A stretch of DNA of 64,000 bases, from contig NZ_CP121106.1 in the NCBI RefSeq assembly GCF_029623755.1, forward strand, positions 3,166,352 through 3,230,351. The letters run 5' to 3'. Position numbers and translations under genes: made by a program. Shown piece by piece: positions 49,377-58,292 of this stretch (the first letter of the stretch is position 1; each line of letters starts with the position of its first letter). This DNA is from Altererythrobacter sp. CAU 1644. GTDB taxonomy: Bacteria > Pseudomonadota > Alphaproteobacteria > Sphingomonadales > Sphingomonadaceae. The notes under the pieces are model-generated. The model did no database searches. It had not been told where the DNA came from and saw only the letters and a program-made list of their open reading frames with translations.

Positions 49377-50021
49377 TCACTGGAGCGCACCGCTCGCTTC
49401 GAGTTCGGCGATAAGCCCGTCCATTCGCTCTATCCGCGAGCGTAGTTCGTCGGTCCATGGAGCGTCTGCCGGCGAAGCCTCCAGCAATCGATTCCAGACG
49501 TCACGCGCTCCCCGCAGGTCGCCCGACCGCAGCAAGGCCGCTCCGAGAAAGAAGGACGGCCCCGGGTGACCGGGCAGTACCGCTTCGGCGCGCGCATATG
49601 CCTCGGCCGCCGCCGGTGTCACATTGCCCCCGGCATGTTCGACCAGCGCATTGCCGAGCGCCAACCAGCCCTCCCCGTCCGCTCGCGTATCGCCAAGCCG
49701 ACCCTTGAGCAGCCCGGCCGCGGTCTTGTAGTCTCCTCGGCGCGCAAACCCGTCCGACAGGATGAGATAATCCGCCGGAGGCTGGGTCGAATCGAACAGC
49801 GCCCGTCGCGCTTCGATGATCGCCTCGCCCGAACGGGTCTCTTCGGGCGCACTCGCCTTGGGCGAGGACGCGAGATCGGGCGAGCCTTGCCACGCATAGC
49901 CGGCGAGGCCCAACGTCAGGACCGCGCCCAGCGTACTCCAGCCGCTCCGCTCGATTCGCAGGACGGTAGCGGCAACGATAAAGGCGGCCGCAGCCAGAGA
50001 TATGATCGCAACCCAGTTCAT
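49377..50021 (-). CDS. ccmI: Cytochrome c maturation TPR protein (CcmI/CycH-like)
   Basis: The 214-residue protein has one or two N-terminal membrane segments (MNWVAIISLAAAAFIVAATV, then LGAVLTLGLAGYAW) and periplasmic TPR repeats (GEGWLALGNALVEHAGGNVT, SFFLGAALLRSGDLRGARDV). CcmI holds apocytochrome c for haem attachment. Its start overlaps the ccmH stop (ATGA). It is shorter than E. coli-type CcmI, being mainly the TPR part. Confidence 0.85.
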   Translation of the reverse strand: MNWVAIISLAAAAFIVAATVLRIERSGWSTLGAVLTLGLAGYAWQGSPDLASSPKASAPEETRSGEAIIEARRALFDSTQPPADYLILSDGFARRGDYKTAAGLLKGRLGDTRADGEGWLALGNALVEHAGGNVTPAAAEAYARAEAVLPGHPGPSFFLGAALLRSGDLRGARDVWNRLLEASPADAPWTDELRSRIERMDGLIAELEASGALQ

Positions 50022-50440
50022 GCCGCATCGCGCTTCGCAGGCTTGCGCGACATGCGGCGCCACAGGATCGCGACGGCGAGCAGCAGCACGATGAGGGGTA
50101 GCGCGAAGAGCGGCCAGGTCGTGGCGCTCATAACCGGTTCGTAGCTGACATAATCGCCATAGCGCTCGACCAGCCATGCGCGGATTGCCTCGGGCTCCTC
50201 GCCCGCCTCGATGCGCGAGCGGACCTGATGACGCATATCGCCTGCCATCGGAGCATCGCTGTCGGCAATCGACTGACTCTGGCACTTGAGGCAGCGCAGG
50301 GTTTCCATCAGCTCGCGCGCGGCGGCTTCCTGCGCCGGATCGTCAAGCTGGCGATAGGCATAGGGCGCGGGCGGCAGTTGGTCCTGTGCCGCAACCGGGG
50401 TGACGAGGAGGGCCGCAAGGAGAACGAGCAGGAACCTCAT
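50018..50440 (-). CDS. ccmH: Cytochrome c maturation thioredoxin-like reductant CcmH
   Basis: The 140-residue protein has a signal peptide (MRFLLVLLAALLVTPVAAQD), the redox motif LRCLKCQSQSIADSDAP (CxxC) and one C-terminal membrane segment (LFALPLIVLLLAVAILW). It keeps the haem-binding cysteines of apocytochrome c reduced. It overlaps its neighbours by four bases on each side. Confidence 0.95.
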   Translation of the reverse strand: MRFLLVLLAALLVTPVAAQDQLPPAPYAYRQLDDPAQEAAARELMETLRCLKCQSQSIADSDAPMAGDMRHQVRSRIEAGEEPEAIRAWLVERYGDYVSYEPVMSATTWPLFALPLIVLLLAVAILWRRMSRKPAKRDAA

Positions 50441-50964
50441 TCCTCCGCCTCCCGCAATTTCTCTAGCAGTTCCGGCACATTCTCGGCGCGGATGTCGCCG
50501 ATATGCTGGTATCGGATCATGCCATTGCCATCGATAACGAAGGTTTCGGGCACCCCGGATGAGCCGATCTCGAATTGTATTTCACTCAGATCGTCCGCCG
50601 CGATGCGGGTGTAGGGATTGCCATGGGTTGCAAGGAAGCGTGCGACGTCTTCGGGCTTGTCGCGGATCGCTATGCCGACGATCTCGGCACCCTGCTGCTG
50701 GAGCGCCTCGAGCTGAGGCGCCTCCGCGATACAGGGGATGCACCAGCTCGCCCAGATATTGAGCAGCTTGGGCTTGCCATCCTTGAAGTCGGCCAGCGAC
50801 GCACCCGGCCGATCAGCGGTGGCCGCGCGCAGATTGAATTGCGGCAGCGGCTTGCCGATCATGGCCGACTGGACGAAGTCGTTCTTGGGCTGGCTGAGCT
50901 GATAACCCGCGATGCCCAGAAACAGCGCAAACAGCAGCAAGGGAAGCCATAAGGTCCAGCGCAT
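50437..50964 (-). CDS. ccmG: Thiol:disulfide interchange protein CcmG/DsbE
   Basis: The 175-residue membrane-anchored thioredoxin-fold protein has an N-terminal anchor (WLPLLLFALFLGIAGYQL) and the active site NIWASWCIPCIAEAP. VPETFVIDGNGMI contains the cis-proline region. It donates electrons to CcmH. Its ATG overlaps the ccmF stop (TAATG). Confidence 0.95.
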   Translation of the reverse strand: MRWTLWLPLLLFALFLGIAGYQLSQPKNDFVQSAMIGKPLPQFNLRAATADRPGASLADFKDGKPKLLNIWASWCIPCIAEAPQLEALQQQGAEIVGIAIRDKPEDVARFLATHGNPYTRIAADDLSEIQFEIGSSGVPETFVIDGNGMIRYQHIGDIRAENVPELLEKLREAEE

Positions 50965-52922
50965 TATCCGTCCTCCAGCGCGGCAATTTCGCTGCGGCGC
51001 TCATCTCCGCGGCGACGCACCTCGCGTCGTCTGAGGTCGGTGGTGACGCGTCCGATGATGGCGAGCACGCCGCCGAGCGCCACAAGCAGGCCGCCATACC
51101 AGATCAGCGTGACGAACGGCTTCCACCACAGGCGGAGCTGCCAGCGTCCGTCGTCCGAACGATCGCCCAATACCGCGTAGAGCTGACCGTCCCAGCGAGT
51201 CAGCAGGGCGCTCTCGGTGGTCTGCTGCACCGGGGCCCAAAACTGGCGCGATTGCGGATCGAGCCTGATGCCCTCACCACCGCCGCGCGCGGCGATCAGG
51301 TGCGCTTCCAGCGCGGTCCAATTTGGCCCGGCGACCGGATCGATCCCGTTTAGCGTCACGGTCCAATCGCCGATTTCGGTGCTTTGCCCGGGAGCAACGG
51401 CCACCAGGTGCTCCTCGGTAAACGCGCTCTCGCTCGCCATGCCGAACAGCGCCACCGCGATGCCGAAATGCGCGACGACCATCCCCCAAGTCGCAATCGG
51501 AATGCGAGTGATCCGCCGTCCGCGCAGCGGCCAGAAGCTGGCGATGGCGAGCCCGATCGCTATCGCGAGGCCTAGCAGCGGCAGCACATCCACATCGCCC
51601 AGCAGGCTTGCCACAACCGCGACTGTGACGATCAGCGCAGCCAGGATCGCGACCGGCAGCTTGACCCGCTCCCAGCTGTCGCCACGCCAGCGCAGCAGCG
51701 GCCCGACTGCCATGACCAGCAACATCGGGATCGCGAATATCGCGCCGACAGGATTGAAATAGGGTGGTCCCACGGAAACGCGCACATCGAAGGCTTCGGT
51801 TAGCAAGGGATAGAGCGTGCCAAGCAATACGATACCGAGGATCGCGCTGAGCATGACGTTATTGAATACCAGCGCACCCTCACGGCTCAGCGGTTTGAAC
51901 CGCTGCCCCTCGCTGACCGAGCCGGCCCTGAGCGCAAAGATCAAGAGCGCACCACCGATATAGATTGTGAGAAGCGCGAGGATGAAACTGCCGCGCTCCG
52001 GATCGACCGCGAAAGCGTGTACGCTGGTGAGAACGCCGGACCGCACCAGGAAGGTGCCGACCATGCTCATCGAGAAAGCGACCACGCCCAGCATGATCGT
52101 CCAGGCCCGCAAGGCATCCCGCGCGGCGAGCACGCTCGCCGAATGAAGCAGCGCCGTTGCCGCAAGCCACGGCATCAGCGACGCGTTCTCGACCGGGTCC
52201 CAGAACCACCAGCCACCCCAGCCCAGCTCGTAATAGGCCCAGTAACTGCCCGCGGTGATACCGATCGTCAGGAACACCCAGGCGCCGAGCACCCACGGGC
52301 GCATGACTCGCGCGAACTCGGGCGTCACCATACGCGTTACCAACGCACCGACGGCAAAACTGAAAGCGACCGAGAGGCCGACATAGCCGATGTAGAGCGT
52401 CGGCGGATGGAAGGCCAAGCCGATGTCTTGCAGCAGCGGGTTGAGGCCCATGCCTTCGGGGGCCGGCACGGGCAACCGCTCGAATGGGTTCGAACTGAAT
52501 ATCAGGAAGGCGTAGAAACCCAGCGCCACAAATCCCTGTGCCGCCAGCGTGGCCTGCATGGTCCGCTCTGGCAGTCGCCGTTCGAGCCAGGCGATCAACG
52601 CCCCAGCAAGTGACATCACCGTCACCCACAGCAACATCGAGCCCTCATGGTTGCCCCATGCACCGGATAGCTTGTAAATCATCGGTTTGAGCGAGTGCGA
52701 GTTGGTCGCGACCAGTTTCACGGAAAGGTCCGTGATCGCAAAAACCCACAGCAACATGGCGAATGCAAAGGCGGCCAGCAGCCCCTGGAGGATGGAGGCA
52801 GGCCTCACGAGGCGGGCCAGTGGCCCGTCAATCTCGCGTTGCGCGGCGATACCACCAAACAATTGCAGGGCAGCAAGTGCGGCGGCCAGCCACAGCGCGG
52901 CAAGGCCGAGTTCCGCGATCAC
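50964..52922 (-). CDS. ccmF: Haem lyase subunit CcmF
   Basis: The 652-residue protein has about 14 membrane segments, the WWD haem-handling motif in GWGGWWFWDPVENASLMPW, and conserved histidines in GNHEGSMLLWV and TSVHAFAVDPERG. It attaches haem to apocytochrome c. The start is GTG at 52920-52922, overlapping the ccmE stop (GTGA). Confidence 0.96.
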   Translation of the reverse strand: MIAELGLAALWLAAALAALQLFGGIAAQREIDGPLARLVRPASILQGLLAAFAFAMLLWVFAITDLSVKLVATNSHSLKPMIYKLSGAWGNHEGSMLLWVTVMSLAGALIAWLERRLPERTMQATLAAQGFVALGFYAFLIFSSNPFERLPVPAPEGMGLNPLLQDIGLAFHPPTLYIGYVGLSVAFSFAVGALVTRMVTPEFARVMRPWVLGAWVFLTIGITAGSYWAYYELGWGGWWFWDPVENASLMPWLAATALLHSASVLAARDALRAWTIMLGVVAFSMSMVGTFLVRSGVLTSVHAFAVDPERGSFILALLTIYIGGALLIFALRAGSVSEGQRFKPLSREGALVFNNVMLSAILGIVLLGTLYPLLTEAFDVRVSVGPPYFNPVGAIFAIPMLLVMAVGPLLRWRGDSWERVKLPVAILAALIVTVAVVASLLGDVDVLPLLGLAIAIGLAIASFWPLRGRRITRIPIATWGMVVAHFGIAVALFGMASESAFTEEHLVAVAPGQSTEIGDWTVTLNGIDPVAGPNWTALEAHLIAARGGGEGIRLDPQSRQFWAPVQQTTESALLTRWDGQLYAVLGDRSDDGRWQLRLWWKPFVTLIWYGGLLVALGGVLAIIGRVTTDLRRREVRRRGDERRSEIAALEDG

Positions 52923-53389
52923 TCGAGACCTACCGTTGTCTCTTCGGCCATCTTGGCCGCCTGGTGCTGGTCCATTTCCTGCAATTCGCGCGGGACGTAG
53001 TTTTCGTCATGCTTGGCCAGCAGATTGGTCGCGACGAATGTGCCCTGGGCGTCGAGCGACCCTTCGGCGACAACGCCCGAGCCTTCGACAAACAGGTCGG
53101 GGACGATTCCGCGGTAGGTCACGGGCACCTGCGCCTGGTCCTGGTCGGTAACGGTGAACGCGATGGTGACGCCGTCTTCCATCGTTGCCAGCGTGCCCTC
53201 GGCCACCATGCCGCCCAGCCGTACTGCCTGCCCCACAGCGGGCGGGTTCTCGATCATCTGGGCGGGAAGGTAGAAGTAATTGGCCTGGTTGCGCAGCGAC
53301 CATGCCGCCAGCAATCCCGCTGCAAGCAAGGCTACCAGAGCGATTACCACGAGCACCAGTCGCTGATGTTTCGGTTTGAGTGCGCTCAC
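52919..53389 (-). CDS. ccmE: Haem chaperone CcmE
   Basis: The 156-residue protein starts with GTG at 53387-53389. It has an N-terminal anchor (LVLVVIALVALLAAGLLAAW), a beta-barrel domain (RLGGMVAEGTLATMEDGV) and the haem-binding histidine in LLAKHDENYVPREL, as H130 of the E. coli protein. The GTG overlaps the ccmD stop. Confidence 0.95.
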   Translation of the reverse strand: MSALKPKHQRLVLVVIALVALLAAGLLAAWSLRNQANYFYLPAQMIENPPAVGQAVRLGGMVAEGTLATMEDGVTIAFTVTDQDQAQVPVTYRGIVPDLFVEGSGVVAEGSLDAQGTFVATNLLAKHDENYVPRELQEMDQHQAAKMAEETTVGLE

Positions 53390-53529
53390 CTGCGTTTGAC
53401 CTCGTCGCGGCGCTTCTCGGCGCGTTTCATGGCTATCCAACTCCACCCGACCATCGCCAGTGTCCCACCGACACCCACGGCGTAGGCGGCGATGACGAAA
53501 TTCCATTGGTCGAGCGCTTCGTAGGTCAT
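53386..53529 (-). CDS. ccmD: Haem exporter accessory protein CcmD
   Basis: This 47-residue protein is easily missed because of its size. It starts MTYEALDQWNFVIAAYAVGV, has one membrane segment (AYAVGVGGTLAMVGWSWIAM) and ends in basic KRAEKRRDEVKRR, which matches CcmD, the small partner releasing holo-CcmE. It overlaps ccmC by four bases and ccmE by four. Confidence 0.85.
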   Translation of the reverse strand: MTYEALDQWNFVIAAYAVGVGGTLAMVGWSWIAMKRAEKRRDEVKRR

Positions 53530-54248
53530 GCCGCCTCCATCGCCTTGCGGCGCAGGCGCGCCTCCGCCTGGAATTCCGCCAGCAGCGTTCGCATCCGCGC
53601 CAGCACGACCCCACCAAACAGCAGCGAGAATCCGAGCACACCGACCATCATCGGGACGAGGAATTCGCTATCGATCGCACTCTTGCCCATGGTGATGCTC
53701 GGCGGCTGATGAAGCGAATTCCACCACACCACACTGCGGTTGATGATGGGGATATTGACCGCTCCGACCAGCCCGAAGATCGCCGGAATGCGGGCGGAGG
53801 CTCCGTCGCGCGCGGTAGCCTGAGATAGCGCGATGTAACCGGCATATAGGAAGAGAAGCACCAGCATGCTGGTCAGCCTACCGTCCCATACCCACCAGGT
53901 ACCCCAGGTCGGCCTGCCCCAGATCGAGCCGGTCGCTAGACAGATCGCCGTGAACACCATGCCGGGGACAGCGGACGCCCGCGCTGCAATTGCCGCCAGC
54001 GGATGTTTCCAGACCAGAAAGGCGAGGCTCGAAAGGGCGATCGCGGTCCACCCGCCCATGCCGAGCCAGGCGCTCGGGACATGCAGGTAAAGAATCCGCA
54101 CCGTCTCGCCCATCAGCCGGTCGGGCGGGACCACGAACAGGCCCCAATAAAGCGCACTGGCAGTCAGAATCGTCCCGCTCGCCAGCAGCAGCGGCGTCAG
54201 CCAGCTGGCAAGCGACAGGAATCGAGTGGGATTTGCGTAGCCGTGCAT
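53526..54248 (-). CDS. ccmC: Haem exporter subunit CcmC
   Basis: The 240-residue inner-membrane protein has six membrane segments and the WWD motif in WGRPTWGTWWVWDGRLTSM, with histidines in YLHVPSAWLGMG and NSLHQPPSITMG. It loads haem onto CcmE. It is the first gene of this operon; the ccmA and ccmB ABC subunits are not in the window. Confidence 0.95.
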   Translation of the reverse strand: MHGYANPTRFLSLASWLTPLLLASGTILTASALYWGLFVVPPDRLMGETVRILYLHVPSAWLGMGGWTAIALSSLAFLVWKHPLAAIAARASAVPGMVFTAICLATGSIWGRPTWGTWWVWDGRLTSMLVLLFLYAGYIALSQATARDGASARIPAIFGLVGAVNIPIINRSVVWWNSLHQPPSITMGKSAIDSEFLVPMMVGVLGFSLLFGGVVLARMRTLLAEFQAEARLRRKAMEAA

Positions 54249-54344
54249 GGGTTCTCTTTGGCCGTCGCTATTGCAGCGCCCGCCCCCCCTCGCAAGACCG
54301 CATTTCGTGCAAGCCGTGTTGCGTTACGCGGCCGTAGCCCTCGC

Positions 54345-55409
54345 TCAGCGGCCGATCAGCTTCTGCGCCATCTTGTCGGCGACCACATCGGGCGAAAACC
54401 CGCTAGTGTCCGACTCTTGCCAGATCTGCTCAAGCCGACCGGGAATCTGCGCGATCCGCTTGCGCACCTCGTTGATATCGCAGGGGTCGCCGTGCTGGCG
54501 GCACAGATATTCCATCGCCACCGAAATGATCCCGCCGGCGTTGATGACATAGTCAGGCGCGTAGAGAATCCCGCGTTCGGCCAGCACCTTGCCGTGATGC
54601 GCGCGCGCAAGTTGGTTGTTGGCACCGCCCGCGACGATCGGGGCTTCGAGCCGCGCAATACCCTCGTCGTCGAGAATGGCGCCGAGCGCATTGGGGCTGA
54701 ACACGTCGCAGGCGACACCCATGATCGCGTCGGCCGCGACCGCCTCGCCGCCCAGCTCGTTGGCGAGCTTTTCGGCCCGATCGGCATTGACGTCGGCCAA
54801 TGTCAGCTTGGCGCCATCCTTGGCGAGCAATCGAGCAACGCCGCCGCCTACGCTCCCGGTGCCCTGAACCGCGACATGAACGCCATCGACATTGTCCTTG
54901 CCCAGCTTGTGGCGGACTGCCGCCTTGATGCCGTGATAGATGCCCATCGCGGTAAACGGACCCGGATCGCCGCCAGCGGCGTCCTCACCCTCGACCGGCA
55001 GGCCCGAAACATGCGGAGTGCGTTTCGATACGGCAACCATGTCGGCCTCGGTGATGCCGACATCCTCGGCAGTGACGTAGCGCCCGCCGAGCGAATCGAC
55101 TGCATCGCCGAATGCTGCCAGCATCTCTGGGGTCTTCGTGCGATCCGCATCGGCGAGGATGACGGCCTTGCCCCCGCCCATCGGCAGACCGGCCATCGCG
55201 TTCTTGTAGCTCATCCCGCGGCTGAGGCGCAGCGCATCACGCATGGCACCGGCAGGATCGGCATAGTGCCAGAAACGCGTGCCGCCAGCGCCCGGTCCGA
55301 GATGGGTGGAGTGGAGCGCAATAATGGCAGTCAGGCCGCTCTTGGGATCGCGCACGAACTGTACCAGCTCGTGATCGTCGAAATCCGCTTCGGTCCAGAA
55401 TGCCGGCAT
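54345..55409 (-). CDS. Leucine/valine/phenylalanine dehydrogenase family enzyme
   Basis: The 354-residue enzyme starts MPAFWTEADFDDHELVQFVR. It has the substrate loop GLPMGGGKAVILADADRTKT with the catalytic lysine, VTAEDVGITEADM, and an NAD-binding Rossmann motif VAVQGTGSVGGGVARLL. The family oxidatively deaminates branched-chain or aromatic amino acids; which one is not readable. AAGGGG precedes the ATG at 55407-55409. Confidence 0.92.
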   Translation of the reverse strand: MPAFWTEADFDDHELVQFVRDPKSGLTAIIALHSTHLGPGAGGTRFWHYADPAGAMRDALRLSRGMSYKNAMAGLPMGGGKAVILADADRTKTPEMLAAFGDAVDSLGGRYVTAEDVGITEADMVAVSKRTPHVSGLPVEGEDAAGGDPGPFTAMGIYHGIKAAVRHKLGKDNVDGVHVAVQGTGSVGGGVARLLAKDGAKLTLADVNADRAEKLANELGGEAVAADAIMGVACDVFSPNALGAILDDEGIARLEAPIVAGGANNQLARAHHGKVLAERGILYAPDYVINAGGIISVAMEYLCRQHGDPCDINEVRKRIAQIPGRLEQIWQESDTSGFSPDVVADKMAQKLIGR

Positions 55410-55462
55410 TGCGTAATCCCCTTGTTCGGCGCGGCGAACAGGCACTTTGAGTGGGGAAGATG

Positions 55463-55540
55463 GGGCGATCGAGGGGTCTCGAACCCCCGACCTCCGGTAC
55501 CACAAACCGGCGCTCTAACCAACTGAGCTACGATCGCCAC
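55463..55540 (-). tRNA. tRNA-His (GTG)
   Basis: Acceptor GCGATCG/CGATCGC, anticodon stem CCGGT/ACCGG around TTGTGGT with anticodon GTG, T-loop TTCGAGA, and encoded CCA. The extra G at -1 opposite C73 is the identity mark of tRNA-His. Confidence 0.96.
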
Positions 55541-55739
55541 ATGCCCCGGCCCGCTACCACAAAGGTGCCGCGCAAGCGGGGCTGATACGCGCCTTGGCCA
55601 GCCCGTCAAGGCTCACCGCAGCGGGGGCGAGCCTGTTGCACAAGAGCCCCCCTTTGAAAAGCAAAAACTGCGTGCATTCAGCCCAAACGTAATTTTATTT
55701 CGCGCTTGCTGGCGGGGCCCTGTCGGCTATCTTGCCCCC

Positions 55740-56375
55740 ATGTCCGCAGCGGGCGAATCTTCTGCTGAAACCCTCCTGCAGCGCGGCGGCGTGCAGCGAG
55801 TGCCCAATGCGAAGATCGAGCTCTTTCAGCTCAAGGGGTTTCTTTCCTCCGGTCACTGCCGCGAACTGATCTCGTTGATCGACGCCAACCGGCGGCCCTC
55901 GACAATCGCGGACGATAATGGCGACGCCTATTTTCGCACCAGCGAAACCTGCGATCTCGAAGCCAGCGAGCCTGCCGTCCAGGAGCTTGAGGTTCTGCTT
56001 CAGTCACTTAGCGGAATCGATCCTGCACATGGCGAACCCTGCCAGGGCCAGCGCTACGCGCCCGGCCAGGAGTTCAAGCCGCACACCGACTATTTCGCGC
56101 CTGACGGAGCCGACTACGCGAAATTCTGTTCCGTCGCCGGTCAGCGAACCTGGACTTTCATGATCTATCTCAATGAAGTCGAGGCCGGGGGTGCTACGAG
56201 ATTCAAGGTTGTCGGAAAGACTTTCCAGCCGGAAACAGGTAAGCTCCTGTGCTGGAACAACCGGCGCCCCGATGGCAGCGTGAACCCGAATACGCTCCAT
56301 CATGGCATGAAAGTTCGTTCGGGCGTCAAATACGTGATCACCAAATGGTATCGCGAAAGAGAATGGGAATGGTGA
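55740..56375 (+). CDS. Prolyl 4-hydroxylase-like 2-oxoglutarate/Fe(II) dioxygenase
   Basis: The 211-residue protein has the iron ligands HxD in FKPHTDYFAPDGADY and a distal H in NTLHHGMKVRSGVKYVITKW, with the 2-oxoglutarate-binding lysine. WTFMIYLNEVEAGGATRF is family-typical. Its substrate in bacteria is unknown. The stop overlaps the DksA-like start (TGATG). Confidence 0.9.
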   Translation: MSAAGESSAETLLQRGGVQRVPNAKIELFQLKGFLSSGHCRELISLIDANRRPSTIADDNGDAYFRTSETCDLEASEPAVQELEVLLQSLSGIDPAHGEPCQGQRYAPGQEFKPHTDYFAPDGADYAKFCSVAGQRTWTFMIYLNEVEAGGATRFKVVGKTFQPETGKLLCWNNRRPDGSVNPNTLHHGMKVRSGVKYVITKWYREREWEW

Positions 56376-56698
56376 TGAGCGAATACACCGACATGGCCGA
56401 GAAGCTCCGCGTCCGGCTCGAAGATCTGTTGCAGCGCGCCGAGGTTATCGAGGACGACCTGCGCCATCCGCTCGATGCCGACTGGAGCGAACAGGCGGTG
56501 GATCTGGCCGATGACGAGGCGCTGGAAGGCGTCGATGAAGTCCTGCGTGCGGAAATTCAGCAGATCAGGCTGGCGCTCCTGCGCATCGAGAACGGCACCT
56601 ATGGCACCTGCGCAATTTGCGGCGAGGACATTCGCCGCGAGCGACTGGAAGCTCGGCCGATCGCGACCCGCTGCATCAAGTGTGCCGAAGCGGCCTGA
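56375..56698 (+). CDS. TraR/DksA-family zinc-finger protein
   Basis: The 107-residue protein has an N-terminal coiled coil (LRVRLEDLLQRAEVIEDDLR) and a C4 zinc finger CAICGEDIRRERLEARPIAT followed by RCIKC. DksA-type proteins bind the RNA polymerase secondary channel. DD-type acidic tip residues are unclear here. ATG at 56375; another in-frame ATG is six bases earlier. Confidence 0.9.
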   Translation: MSEYTDMAEKLRVRLEDLLQRAEVIEDDLRHPLDADWSEQAVDLADDEALEGVDEVLRAEIQQIRLALLRIENGTYGTCAICGEDIRRERLEARPIATRCIKCAEAA

Positions 56699-56715
56699 TA
56701 GCAGCCAATTGAAAC

Positions 56716-56743
56716 GAAAAAGGCGGCCCCGTCGGACCGCCTT
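56716..56743 (-). terminator. Rho-independent terminator of rpmE
   Basis: AAGGCGG and CCGCCTT form the stem; on the minus strand CCGCCTTTTTC gives a T-run. Confidence 0.85.
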
Positions 56744-56781
56744 CCCCTTGCAGTACGAGACTGCGAAGCCTGTGTGTTCGC

Positions 56782-57006
56782 TTATTTCTTGAGCGAAAGA
56801 CCGCCGAAGCGCTTGTTGAACGCAGCCACGCGGCCACCTTCCTGCACCTGCTGACGACCACCGGTCCACGCCGGGTGGCTGGTCGGGTCGATTTCGAGGG
56901 CGAGCGTGTCACCTTCGCTGCCCCAGGTGGAGCGCGTCTGGAATTCGGTACCATCGGTCATCTTAACCGTGATCATGTGGTATTCGGGGTGCCCTTCGGC
57001 CTTCAT
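56782..57006 (-). CDS. rpmE: 50S ribosomal protein L31
   Basis: The 74-residue protein starts [20 protein letters not shown], with [20 protein letters not shown] and [20 protein letters not shown]. No cysteines are present, so it is a zinc-free form. GGAGAC lies before the ATG at 57004-57006; longer readings were rejected. Confidence 0.95.
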   Translation of the reverse strand: MKAEGHPEYHMITVKMTDGTEFQTRSTWGSEGDTLALEIDPTSHPAWTGGRQQVQEGGRVAAFNKRFGGLSLKK

Positions 57007-57109
57007 TTCATGTCTCCATAGCTTCGGAACGGTTCCGACCGGTCCAGCTGTTGGTGGGAAAGCGGCGCCAATATAGCTGCACCGCACAAATATCAAGCGA
57101 TTTGGCCGA

Positions 57110-57574
57110 TCACGCGGGCGGGTCTGCAATCATCGCGGTGAACTCGCACTCGCTGGTGGTCTTGCCTTCGACGCTGGCCCGGCCCTTGAACTTGTAGACA
57201 CGGCTGCGCTTCTGGACGAATTCGACTTCGAGATCGAGCAGGCACCCGGGCGTTACCGGGCTGCGGAACTTGGCGTTGTCGATCCCCATGAAGAAGACCA
57301 GCTTGCCGGTCCCGGCAAGCTCTAGCGTCTCGATCCCGAGGATCGCCGCGGCTTGCGCCATAGCCTCGATCTGCAAGACGCCGGGCATGATCGGAGCGCC
57401 AGGGAAATGCCCCTGGAAAAACTCCTCGTTCATGGTCACCGCCTTGATCGCGTGTATCCGCTCACCGAGTTCGATCGACTTGACCCGATCGACCAGCAGC
57501 AAGGGATAGCGATGCGGCAGGGCCTTGAGAATCTTGTGAATGTCGTAGGCCGAAGCCTCGGAACCTTCGCTCAT
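57110..57574 (-). CDS. fabZ: 3-hydroxyacyl-ACP dehydratase FabZ
   Basis: The 154-residue hot-dog-fold enzyme has the active-site region [20 protein letters not shown] with the catalytic histidine and glutamate, and [11 protein letters not shown] near the N-terminus. The ATG at 57572-57574 gives [16 protein letters not shown]. It ends the cdsA-dxr-rseP-bamA-ompH-fabZ run. Confidence 0.96.
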   Translation of the reverse strand: MSEGSEASAYDIHKILKALPHRYPLLLVDRVKSIELGERIHAIKAVTMNEEFFQGHFPGAPIMPGVLQIEAMAQAAAILGIETLELAGTGKLVFFMGIDNAKFRSPVTPGCLLDLEVEFVQKRSRVYKFKGRASVEGKTTSECEFTAMIADPPA

Positions 57575-57611
57575 TGCCCTGCCCCCTTCGCTCTGCTGCG
57601 GCGCGTTGGCC

Positions 57612-58292
57612 TTACCGGCCGGTCGGCGCCTGCGTCTCCGGCTGCTGCTGTGCAGCCTGGCGCGCGGCTGCCTGCTGGGCTGCCACAACCATGATCTGCT
57701 GGATTGCCTGGTGCATTTCCGCAGTCTGACGACGCGGCTGCCAATTGGCCGGAACGGCGGTGCTGACCGTCGGCAGGCGCTTGTCCATCGCCTTGACGAT
57801 GTCTTCGGTCACGTCGACGCTGTTCGGCGCGTACTGGATCGCCTCGGGCGCGAGCATCAGCGAGATTTTCTTGGCGCCGACCACTTCGTTGCGGGCATTA
57901 ATGTAGTCGTTGAGCAGCTGCTCGATGACATAGTACTGGGCCATGGCGATCGGCTGGCTGGCAGTAGTTGCCTGCTGTTCCTTGGTCTGGATCTGCTGGA
58001 CGACACCAGGGTTGGCGTTGACTTCCGCTTCGGTCAGCTGGCCGTTCTTGTCGGTATCAAGGCTCAACTGGAGATTGTTGATCTCGGTGTTGAGCTGGTT
58101 AACCTGTTGAATCTGCGTGGCATAGGTGGTGTTGATCTGCTGGTAGGCAGCGTTGCGCGCAGCAGCGCGCAGGATCACCATCGTCGGATTGCTGGTCGCG
58201 ATGCCGCTAACCTGTGCGGTCGCAGGCATGGCGGTCGCAGCGGTCGCCAAGGCGACACCGGCAGCGAGGGCGGGCTTGAAAAGATTCTTCAT
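57612..58292 (-). CDS. OmpH/Skp-family periplasmic chaperone
   Basis: The 226-residue protein has a signal peptide ([20 protein letters not shown], cleavage near ATAQ) and a helical domain ([20 protein letters not shown]) with an EF-hand-like [13 protein letters not shown] segment. The C-terminus is glutamine/alanine-rich ([14 protein letters not shown]). Its position between bamA and fabZ supports an outer-membrane protein chaperone. ATG overlaps the bamA stop (TAATG). Confidence 0.88.
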   Translation of the reverse strand: MKNLFKPALAAGVALATAATAMPATAQVSGIATSNPTMVILRAAARNAAYQQINTTYATQIQQVNQLNTEINNLQLSLDTDKNGQLTEAEVNANPGVVQQIQTKEQQATTASQPIAMAQYYVIEQLLNDYINARNEVVGAKKISLMLAPEAIQYAPNSVDVTEDIVKAMDKRLPTVSTAVPANWQPRRQTAEMHQAIQQIMVVAAQQAAARQAAQQQPETQAPTGR

